The position numbers and the translations under genes were made by a program. The notes under the pieces are model-generated. The model did no database searches and was not told the DNA's origin. It saw only the letters and a list, made by a program, of their open reading frames with translations. This document shows, one piece after another, positions 22,860 to 34,600 of a DNA stretch of 64,000 nt. Origin of the DNA: Mytilus californianus (lineage: Eukaryota; Mollusca; Bivalvia; Mytilida; Mytilidae); assembly GCF_021869535.1 (NCBI RefSeq), contig NW_026262690.1:11457501-11521500 (forward strand), in the 5' to 3' direction. How positions within the stretch are numbered: position 1 is the stretch's first letter; each line of letters begins with the position of its first letter.

Positions 22860-25300
22860 TGATCAAGTTTTTATCCTGTTTGTGCGCAGCATGTGCATCT
22901 CATAGCACATATTTCTAGCCAGAGTTTCATACACAGTTGAATAACAGGTTATGTCCTTGCTAGTACAGTCCATTATGAGCTGGAGTAGATTCCCTTGCTG
23001 TATGATATTCCTGTATGTTGAAGTATCGATTTCATCCATTTTCTGTTTGATTTTTTAGCAACATTTAGATCTTATTTGCTCCAATTCTGTGCAATGTAGA
23101 ATAAAATGTTCTAGGTCTTCATTTTCTTGTTAACAGATTGTACGAAAAGGGTTAACTTTTTGATCGAACTTAGCTCTTTTGGCTTGGAATATGTACGTTT
23201 GGGTACTTAGTCTTGCTTTTATTTCTCCTGCCTTTACATCTTTAGTATTGTTTTTTTACACTTTTCCATATATTGTGAGCTTCATTTAATGGATTGTCCT
23301 GTATCTCTATATATTTAAGCCATGTTTTTTCCATTTTTTCATTGTGACATTCATTTTTCCAGTATTCCTTGATCTTTATTCCTATTACTAGTATCCTTTT
23401 CCATTCGATTTTCTGAAGTGGTTTTTCTATATAGTAACTACTTGATTCCAGATTGTATTTTGATAGAGTTTTTTCCACTCTGTTGATAAAGTCTTTTCCT
23501 CTATGTTCTGAGAATGCTATTTGTCGGCGCAGAATTTCACATTCAATGGTTCCTGAATTTCTAACAATAATCATGAAAAAGGTAAGTAGTTTTTTGTCTA
23601 AGGTGATCGCAATAGGTTCTGCTCCTATCAGGGTATAGACAGCCATATTTGCTGTATTATTTGGAAGCCCTTGTATTTGTCGGAGAATTTTCCTCTCTGC
23701 CAGTTCTAGCATATCCTTTGCAAGTAAGTTCATCACCTCAAGCCCGTAGATACTTCTTGGTACTGCATATGTTCCCCATAGCTTGTATGCTACCATGGGT
23801 GAGAATCATCTTCTGACATGTAAACCAGCTCCCAGAAGTCTGTATATTGTTGCCCTGCCAGTTCTTATTCTTTCTGAGATATCTGAGCGGTTTTGCTCGT
23901 TTCTTTTGATACCTAGGTGTTTGGTTTCATGGGTTATATTGATGTCATCATCTTAAATTGCAATGTTGATGAATTCAAGCCTTTATCATTGTAGAAAACA
24001 GCTTCAGATTTAGTTGGATTGATTTTTACTATAGATTTCTGCTTGTGTGGTGCTGAGCTATGTTTAGTATTCCTTGTGCATCTGCAGCACTATTTGCCAG
24101 GATAGCAATGTCATCAGCACATGTAGGTGCGGGGACTTGTATATCACCAATACTTGCTCCAAGTCCACTTTTAAAATGCTATCCAGTATGACATTGTTGT
24201 AGCATTTATAAAGGGTTGTAGATAGTTTTGCACCTTGTTGTATTCCTTGTAGCACCATAACATCTTCTGTACATTGACCTACCCATTTCACCTTAAAATG
24301 CTCATGCCTTTGTACAAGTTTCTCAGCAGTATCCAGAGTTTTCCTTTAATTCCATAATGGTACTACAGCTTATTGAAAAGGATTTCATAGTTCAGTTTGT
24401 CAAATGCTTTTTCTGCATTAAGAATAATTAAAATCATCAGTATCTTTAATTTCTTACTTTCTTCAATTGCTTCTGATTTGAGGAAAGCTGCGCATAGTGA
24501 TGACACTCCCTCTGTATAATCTCTTTGCAAGGAGATTTGTATGTTATTAAACACAGAGTCAACTCTATCCTTCAGTATACTTTGTAGTATTTTTGCAAAG
24601 GTTTTAGTTACAGTTATTCCTCTATAGCTAGATGGTAATGTTTTGTCTTTTTCTTTCTTTATGATTGGTGTAAGAATCCCTGTCTTTAGGAAGATTGGTA
24701 CGTCCAAATATGTAACAATTAAATTTAGCAAATGCACTATAAAAGGAGTTAACGCATCCATCCCACATTTGTAGTGTTCTGCCGAAATTCCGTCCTCATC
24801 CGGTGCTTTTCCTGCTTTAAGTTTTTCTATGGCCACTTTAACCTCCTTTACATTGACATGATCAATGCCTTGACCTTTTCCCCTTTCTATGCTTTCTATG
24901 ATATTGTTTTGTATTTCTGCACATGAAGCTCTAGCTTTTCAGTGTCAAATTTTTGCTCTAATGTTGGTGTAGCTAGTTGTTGGAAATGTTCTTGCCAATG
25001 TTCATTATGCCTGGTCCATCTTCTGCAGTCTTATCATTCAGTTTCAGTATCTTGGTATTAGAAAGTGGGGTTTTTATTTGTACTATGTTGATAAGCTTGT
25101 AGAAAAGTTTATATCTGCATTTGAAGCTTTCATAATTTTTTCAGCTGTTGATTCTCTCTGAGAGGCATAAGCTTGTATTTTTGCTTTTCTAAGTACTCTT
25201 TTCGCAGCTGTCATTTTTATTTTGAGTTCGTTACTTCTTTCTTGAGGTGCTCCATTTTACCTCCATACTTTATATGCATTTTTTGATTGTATTGATGTCT
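22860..25300 (-). pseudogene. LINE (non-LTR retrotransposon) reverse transcriptase, broken
   Basis: On the - strand from 25300: a linker with KAKIQAYASQRESTAEKI, then AIEKLKAGKAPDEDGISAEH (ORF 24363-24836) with SSYRGITVTKTFAKIL and NAEKAFDKLNYE, then GIQQGAKLSTTLYKC (24064-24291), the catalytic CADDIAIL in a shifted frame at about 24098-24130, and a C-terminal domain (23242-23796) with RSIYGLEVMNLL and LRQIQGLPNNTA. Frame changes separate these parts. The endonuclease part is missing, so the copy is 5' truncated. Its 5' side stops about 300 bp from the ATG3 start codon. Confidence 0.85.
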
Positions 25301-25505
25301 TTTCTATTTGTTCCATATGGCCTTTCCCTTGGATTTAATTTAGATTTTTCTCCTATACTCTGGGATTGCCGCTTCTCCGGCTTTATGGGGCAATTTTTCT
25401 AGATTTCTCATATCTTGCTCAATGATTCCTTTTGACATGACCATAGGGAACATAAGTACTCTTACATTATAACACATCTGACAAGAATATTTTTCGCTCT
25501 TTTTC

Positions 25506-25601
25506 ATTGGAGATTCAAAACAACATAATTTCCGGTTTCCGGTCAAATTTTGTTTTCTTCTTTCGAAATCGCAATTTCGTGCGATTTGTTGTGTTTTGAA
25601 G
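25506..25601 (+). promoter_or_regulatory. ATG3: Probable ATG3 core promoter and 5' untranslated region
   Basis: Just upstream of the ATG3 start lie an inverted CCAAT box (attgg, 25506-25510) and two TTCCGG motifs eight bases apart (25530-25535, 25538-25543), which resemble ETS/GABP sites common in TATA-less housekeeping promoters. The transcription start itself cannot be read from sequence. Confidence 0.4.
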
Positions 25602-25673
25602 ATGCAGAACATGATAAATGCAGTGAAAGGGTCCGCCCTTGGTGTAGCAGAGTATTTCACACCGGTGCTGAAG
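25602..25673 (+). CDS. ATG3: ATG3 exon 1
   Basis: Starts at ATG and encodes 24 residues, [10 protein letters not shown]...FTPVLK, the curvature-sensing amphipathic helix of ATG3. Donor gtatta. Ends in phase 0. The start matches the human start residue for residue. Confidence 0.95.
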
Positions 25674-28600
25674 GTATTATGACAAAATAAAGACAGGAAA
25701 CCCTCACCTCTTGGGGGGAGTGACCGAAAATTTTATTTAAGGTTCATCATAACAAACGTACAAAAATGGCTGTATTTACATCTCAAAAACTACTCTGAGT
25801 ACAGACTAACCTGTACAGTTGGAAAAGTTTAAAGGCCTGGCATATACTAGATATATAAAAGTTATATGCATTTTGTGTTTCAGAAAGATAAAATCTTTTT
25901 TTGATTTTGATATGCTTTTTTTTTCGTTCCTGCAAAAGGTGTAAAAATAAACTAAGTTGGGATACAACTTTGAGATGCTCCCTCTCAGGTAACAGCTTAT
26001 TGTTTTGTATTGATTGACCTTGATTTGCATGGACAATAAACAGACAATAGATATCACACAACTCTTAGGTGAGTTAAAGGGTGTAATTGAGTGGACAGTA
26101 TCAAATGAAATTCAGGTGTTTGTTTTATTTTTACAACTTCTGCAGAAACGAAAAAAAATGCCCATCAAAATCCAAAAAAGATTTTATCTTTCTGAAACAC
26201 AAAATGCATTTAACTTTTATATATCTAGTGGATGCCAGGCCTTAAAACTTTACAGACTGGACAGGTTAGTCTGTACTCAGAGTAGTTTTTAAGTTGTAAA
26301 TACAGCCATTTTTGTCCATTTGTTATGATGAACCTTAACATAAAATTGTGGGTTCAAATTGTTGATTTGCTATTTAGAGTTACGGGTGCTACATGAGCAT
26401 CTCCTAAAGGGTATTGGTGTATAACAAGTGGGTTTTGCATGTGAGTTTTTCTCGTCATCATACTTTTTGGTAATCCCTTTTGCACGCTTTTTGGGGGGGT
26501 TTTGGGATTGTGTGTGTGGCGCAATTTTCTGATTTGGCCGCCCTCAGAATTCCTAGTTAAGCCCTATCAAGTCTATTTGGGAAAAGGTGTAAAAATAAAC
26601 TAAGTTGGGCTACAACTTTGAGATGCTCCCTCTCAGGTAATAACTTATTGTTTTATATTGATTGACCTTGATTGGCATGGACAATAAACAGACAATAGAT
26701 ATCACACAACTCTAGGTGAGTTAAAGGGTGTAAACTCATTTTGTTTGCTATAAAATCGTATGTTGAAAAAGCACCAGACTCATATTAATACATAAACAAA
26801 CAGACTAAATTCAAAATGTTCAATCTCATTATTCTTTTTGGTAATCAAATATACAAATTAAGGTTATTGATGACTTTTTCCTCATACTAACATCATGGAA
26901 AAGGATTTTAATGTTAAAGTTCAAAATACATGCATCATGAAAAATGAAAATTCAGAAATCATTTTTATTCAAATCTTGAATTTCAGTTTTCACAATTATT
27001 CCATATTTATTTCCAGGATTCCAAATTTAAAGAGACAGGAGTACTTACACCAGAAGAGGTAAAGATAATTTGATATTTATTGAGAGTTCAGTACACCATC
27101 GTTGGAAAAATTATGATTACCTTGGTTTTACAAATCTTAAATTATTCTGATATTAAATGTAATTTTCAAAGTTCATTGATGTCATTTAAAATAGAAGTTT
27201 ATTGTGTAAAAGTTGAGTGTATATGTATATTTAAGTACAGGTACATATCACACATATATACATGTTAATGGAACCTTACTGTAGCTTACAATGAAATTAG
27301 GTGAACAAAGTCTGTTGTAAAATTTGTAATCATATGAATATAGTTTTTCATGCTGTAAAGTAATAAGCAGAGTAAACATTTAAAAGAGGTTAACTATTTA
27401 ACAGGCTATTATTTGAACTTGGAATTATTTTTAATTATGGAATTTGCATTATTTCTTGTGCTTGAAATTTTTAATGAATTCCATGTTTATTCTGTATTAT
27501 AATGTTCTGTGCTGCGCACAACACTTTCTATTACAAAGAAGAATGCACATTTTCAATAGAATGTACTGTGCCGTGAACAACACTATCTATACAAAATACA
27601 TTGTGTGGAAAGTGTGATGCACCGCTCAAAACATAATAATACTTAATAAACATGGAATTTATCAAAAATTTCAAACACATAATATTATGCAAATTCCATA
27701 ATTAAAAATAATTCCAAGTTCAAATAATAGCCTGTTATTTATAAATTGTGAAAGAATAAATTTAAACCCTGAGATATATTAACATTATTTTGGACCAATG
27801 TAATGTTCCAGAGTTTCCAAAAATGTAAATTAGTACCTGTTTTGATCTTCCACAGATATTTTCTATAACCATGCATGATAACAGTATTTATAAAAATAGT
27901 TTTTCCTAAGTTTTTGATTATTTGAGTCATTTATTGCTTTGTACAGGACACTTGGGTCTTACAGAATATTTACATTAAAGATTGACAATTTTTTTTAAAT
28001 ACTATTAAAAAAGCAACTACATGCAGCTAGTTATAGTTGTTAAGAAAAGACATGATATGAGTCAAGATTTCAAATGAATTACAGTCTGATTTAGAAGCGG
28101 CCGGCAGATGGGAGCGGGACTGGCTCCTGCATTTTCTCCTTGATAAATGCAACATTCTCAGTGTAACTCAAAAACGAAAACCTTTAGACTTCACTTACAA
28201 ATCACATAATCACTCACTCGAAAAACCTGATTCTACAAAATATTTAGGCCTACCGCTTCAGTCAAACTTAAAATGGGATGAATATATAGAAATAACATGA
28301 CATCAAAAGCAAATCAGTCTCTTGGATTTATTCGCAGAAACCTTAAAATAGCCTCATCTAAAGTTAAAGCTCATGCATTCAAAGCTCTTGTATGACCGAA
28401 ATTAAGAGTACTGCTCAACCATTTGGGATCCACATCAAAAATTAAAAAAATCACAAATTGAAAAGCACAGAGAAGAGCAGCCCACTTCTCACATGCAACC
28501 GCTTCCACAACACCAGCTTAGTTACTGATATGAAGACAGACCTAAATTGGTCACCACTTGAATTTAGGCGTTTAAGATACAGACTTGTTTTCTTTTACAA

Positions 28601-31600
28601 AATTATACACGAAATTGTTGCGGTACCTACATTTAACCTTTTGATCCCACAAGACAATAGAACCAGACATAGCAATCCACACTCATTTAGGCAAATACAA
28701 ACATCTAAAGACAGTTATAAATACATGTACATGTAGACATAGCAATCCACACTCATTTAGGCAAATACAAACATCTAAAGACAGTTATAAATACATGTAT
28801 TCATTTTATATACAAATACAAATTGGAGTCAATTGCCACAAAATATAGTTTCATGCAGTTCAGTAGAGGGTTTCAAGAGTATGATCCCAGAATCTGCTCT
28901 AATCCCTGTTTTCTACCCATAACTGTTATTGTTATCAAATGTATATAGTTTTATCTAAATGTTATTTTTCAAATGTACATATTATTTTGATTTTGTTTCT
29001 TTTTTCTGGTTACCTTGTAAATTACAAATCACATTTTAAAGTTGACGCCCGCGCCTGGCCAATATTATTCATTTAATGAAAGGTAGCTAGAAACTTAAAG
29101 AAGAAGATATCATTTGTCAAGTTCAAGGACTCACTCCAAAAAGCAATGGGTCTGTTTATTTTAAAATGGAGAACAAAAACCTGATGATAGAAAATGTAAA
29201 GAAATCCATTAGTTTAAAAACTCTGTTCATGTGTCAGTACAAATGTAGTTCTCTTTAGTTATAATTTGACTTTTTAGTCATTTAGGGAATTTATGTGTGG
29301 GACAATTAAAAACTTGATATATTATTTAGACAATTTTTCTATTCTTGAGGACCTTATTGTGACCTCTAAATGTCTTGATTTGTTTGTGAACTTAGGATCT
29401 AAATCACAAACACAGTTTTATTGAAATTATCAGTGTTACACAATAGTCACACAATTTTTCTTTTTTTTCTTCTTTTAATTTTGCCAGAGATCCTATCTCC
29501 CTGTAAATTATTATTTTTATACATATTGATGGTGACATTTTTCTGTTTTTAGTTTGTTGCCGCTGGAGATCACATGGTACATCATTGCCCTACATGGCAG
29601 TGGGCAAAAGGAGATGAAACTAAAATAAAACCATATTTACCTCCAGATAAACAATTCCTTATTACTAGAAATGGTTAGTATGTATAATATTGCATTATTA
29701 ACATAACATGATATAAGGGGAAAATGTAAATGATGTGAGACTAACAAGAACAAAATTAAAAGAATAATGATTCTATACATATGACATTCTCATGTGTGTA
29801 CGTTATTGTTATAATATGATCAGATTGATACATTCCAAATAAATTTTTAAGGTGATTAATTTTCACATTTACAGTAAAAATAAAGCACAAATATTGGTTG
29901 GTTTTCAGTTCCATGCTACAAAAGAGTAAAACAAGTGGATACCCATCAAGAAGAACAAGAAAAAGTGATAGAAGTAGATGAGGATGGAGGATGGGTAGAT
30001 ACACATCATTTTGCAGGTAAGTTGAAAAAGGTGGAGGAGAGGTAAATACAGTTAAGTGGATGAGGATGGGGGATAGGTGGATACACATCATTTTGCAGGT
30101 AAGCTGAAAAGGGTGGAGGATGGGTAGATACACATCATTTTCTAGGTAAATGGTACAGGTTAAAGGATGAGTCAATACAGGTAAGTAAATTAGGATGGAG
30201 GATGGGTAGATACACATCATTTTCTAGGTAAGTGGTACAGGTTGGAGGATGAGTCAATACAGGTAAGTAAATGAGGATGGAGGATGGGATGATACACATC
30301 ATTTTACAGGTTTCATTATTTAAAAACCAAAAAATTGAAACTGTCCTAAGCTGTTACCCTAAAAATGTTTGTTTCCAAAGAATGCAAAAGTGACTAAAGC
30401 CCTCAAAATCCTAGCTGAAACTCTGAAACAAAGGAAGCAGACACAACCCGAAACAAATACATAAGAAAGATATGGATTTTACATCAATATTACAAAGGAT
30501 ATTTATGCAGTATTTAAATAATTATAGACAGAAATATTCATCAATATCAAAATACCATTTAAATGTGTACATGAAAATGATGAACAAAATGCAAAATATA
30601 GCTTCAAGCATACATTATTTGTTGTAACTACAATGCAATGTAACTCCTCAGTTTCAGGTTTTGCATCTACTGTTTCATGGATTGAGTAAAAGTTGTATTT
30701 TTGACAAATGGTGAATACTTGATTGCATGATTTTGATAAATTATGCATTCAAGCCTACAGAAAGTTTTTTTCCTTGTTGAACCATTGAATTTGGTTTGAA
30801 TTTGAATATGGTTCATCTATACCCTCAAAATCTATGAAAATGAGTTCCTGTACCATACAAATGATAAGGAATCCACAGTATATAGATAAACAATGATTTG
30901 TCATATATTTTTAGACCCAAATGCAAGCTCCTTACAAGATCAAGTTGCTGAAATGACACTAGATTCAAAGGTATGTATTTGTTTTTTTTATAGTGACAAA
31001 AAATTCCTCACAACTCTTACATTTAGTACTGGTATTTCTATAATTCCATTCATTCTTACCTGACCTCACCAAAAGGCTGATTTAGCCTTTTCTCATATAT
31101 TCATTGAACTTCTGTTTTCTGTTTTTCAACATTTCATGAAGTCTTTGTCACTGAAACTTGATAGGTTAAATTGAGACCAAACTTTACATTCCCATGGGTC
31201 TATTGTAAACCTATGATCATCACTGACCAAACAATATGAAATCTACTATAAATAAAGTAGAGAGTAAATACAGTTTTTATATGAATATTCCGGATTATTT
31301 GAAGTTATTTGCTACATTTTACTGCTATTTACCCCTTAGTTGACCTTCTTTTGGTCAAATTATAGCTCGTATATTTATAATTGTTAAAACTTTTCGAAAA
31401 CTATTTTTCCTTATAAATGCAGCTATTTTGCCAGGGACTAACTTAATGGTTGCCCAGTCGCCTAAGGCAACCAGATTTTTGGCTGGGAGAAGATATTTTA
31501 TCATCCTGATCTCCCAGCTGGCGACTGCAAAATATTTTGCTTTCCACCACGATATTAACAAAAAACTGTTCCCAAACGGAAACCTAATCGTCTAATCAAA

Positions 31601-34600
31601 GTGGGAAAATTAAAGAGAGAATTTCCAGAAACCAGCAAGTTCATTTGAATAACCAAAACCCGGTATGACAACTAAGTTTTCGAACCGAAGTCACGATTTG
31701 ACATATACTCCTTCTCTAAACACTTACTCTTATCTCTCTTAAAAGCTTCTACGATTATTTCAATATTTTGTAGTGTTTTCATCTAAAATGTTGAATCTGC
31801 ATTGCTTCAGAGATGCATTCCAGTTGTCCAGGGAGTCATTACAAGCCCGTATTTGATGATAACTTGTCCATGCATCGCTATTTACAAAATCTTCAATGAA
31901 AAAAATACAAAACGCAAAATCTCGTAAATATAAATTTAAAAATATCTAGTTTGCCATTCTTCATTATAAAGTAATGGAATAAAATTTTTGATCAACACTA
32001 TTTGAGGATGGCTTGGATTTGAAATAGCATTTAATGATTCATAGAAACAGCCATATTGTCAAAATGTCAACAGGAAGTTGAATAAAAATTGGTTGGGCCC
32101 CTAAAATTTCAACTGGGCCCCTGAAAAAAGTATTTCCGGGACCCAGCTAGCCCCTGGAGAAAAAGGGTTTAGTTCCTGTTTGCTGTTGTTCCCTTGGCAA
32201 CACTGGCATATTAATGTTATTACTATGTAATCTTGGAGTTACATTCTTGTGCATGATTTACAATGATAATTTGTCTTCTGAAATGAATCCTTGATTTGTT
32301 GTTAATGAACTTTGTCACCTTAGTTGTAATCCTGTTTGTCAGTTATAATTTATAAGACAGGCAGATCAAGAAAAGATGTAAATCAAATCTTTGAAAGCAC
32401 AGCTAAATTAATTATTTTCAAAGGTAAATTCTGAACTTTTCGATTAAATAATAAGCCCAGAGTCTACAATTTTGTTTTTCTACATTTTTTTATTGTAGGA
32501 ATGTGTGTGAAGATAATTGATTTTAGCAGGAGTTTTATTTTATTTTATTTACATTGTTGACTGTCTTTTTGTTATTTCTAGATTAATTTTTGTCATGCTT
32601 GTCCTGATAAAGAAAAGATGAATATTTGATTGATCATTTCTACATAACTACATGTATTTATATTTTATGATGATAAATCCAGTAGAATCTAAAATTCATG
32701 GTATTATTCATAAATAAAAACAATTTCCTCAAAAGTTTAAACCATGTTTAAAAACTGTTATCTAGATGACTTGTTGATTAAGTCTCCTTGTGACTGATTT
32801 AACACTTTGATTACCTGTTGTGATTAATGCATAACTATATCCATTCAGCTATAACATGTGGGCATTAGTGATTAATGTATAACTATATCCATTCAGCTAT
32901 AACATGTGGAACTATATATATCCATTCAGCTATAACATGTGGGCATTAAATCATTTAATCTACTTTACCAATAAGGTTTGCAGTTACTGAATTACACATC
33001 GTACTTTCATTATTTAAAGGACAGTAAAAAGGTCAGTAATCCAGACGATGATGATGATGATGGAGACGAGGATGACGGAGACGCTATGGACATGGAAGAT
33101 TTTGAAAAAAGTGGGATGTTAGAGGAGGAGGATAATGTAAGTATCTGATTAAGGTATAAAACCACATATTTTAAACAAAATAGTTCCTACTAAGTATTTG
33201 GTTAATTTTGGTATCAAATGAAAGGACTTGGGATCTATGATTAACCCTTGCTGATAAACTATTTAACAATAAAAAAAATAGGAAATTGAAATAGGAAATA
33301 TTTGCTTTATTGCACCTGTTTTTGTACTACCAAACTTCCAGGAACCTGTACCCTCTTATATGCAATTAAAGGGATGTTGAATTTTTCAGTCAGGATAAGG
33401 TATAGTTTTTTAGTTCACTTTATTTGAACTTAAAACAAAATAGCTTTGAATGATTGAAATTGCAGAATTTAGCATAGAAAGTAATGGATCTATGAATAAG
33501 TGTATTCCTTAAAGGAGGAGAGTAAATACAGTGTCATATTAAAACAGAAACATATTTTTAGAATCTGATAATGGGAAGGAGTGTAATTTCTGTTAATACA
33601 GCGACGTGTAAAAAGAGGATATAACTTTAATTTCTGAATAAGGGGAGGAGTAAGAATACAGTTTCTTTCCTGTCACATATACTCCTCCTTCTTCAAAATT
33701 AAAGACTCACTAAATCTGATGATAAATAAAGTATTATCGCCTAATAGCACAATCTGTATGTATTATCCGGTATTCTACACATTGATATCATAAGATATCA
33801 GATGCAAGCCACAATGTGAATCTTTTTGGCAAACGAGCAAAATAGCGAAGGGAAAAACCATAAAAATTGGTACTTAGTCTTTTGTTATGCTTAGCATCAT
33901 GAAAATAGCACAAAAATATTTGTTTTTAAGAACGATTTAATTCCGAGACAACAAAATTGCCAAAAGTGAACCTTACTAACAGGTTTGGCCCCAGAAATCA
34001 TGAAAAAGAAGTAGGTAGTTCTTCCTTTGATTATAATTGTATTTGGTACAAGAATATTTTGATTTTATAATGTTTACTTCTTTCAGGCCACATTACAACC
34101 AGAAAAGTGTTCCCGACAAGACTCAGAACCTGGGGGAGAGAGTGGTATATTACAGACCAGAACCTATGACCTCAATATAACATATGACAAATATTACCAA
34201 ACGCCTAGGTTATGGCTTTATGGGTATGATGAAGTAAGTCCTCAAACGCCTAAGTTATGGCTATTTCAGGGCTTCCAAAAATTATTTGAGCCAGCCCAGA
34301 CATTTTATATCTTATCCCGATTTTAATCCCTTTATACTTAGTAACAAAAGGCAATTATGGTAATCAGTTGGCCATCATATAAACAATGATTGACATTAAA
34401 TTGATATTAAACTTTACTTTGATATAAATTCGATGTTCTGACGTAAACTGTTAAATTGACAGTGCATCATTCGAAGTGTGCAACATCATCGTACTAATTC
34501 TGCCTTAGACTCTTTATTTGTGCAAAATAATGTTGTCAAAAACTTTACCTTCGTTTTTAAAAAGCACATTTTCCTATTACCGAATGTTCGCTTGACAATG

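Noticed and set aside
25783-26292. Two similar 92-residue open frames on opposite strands as a gene pair
   Set aside because: They are the two arms of one palindrome; the similarity is explained by the inverted repeat.
29756-30220. 154-residue antisense open frame
   Set aside because: It is the reverse strand of the exon 4 donor array; the repeated peptide mirrors the DNA repeats.
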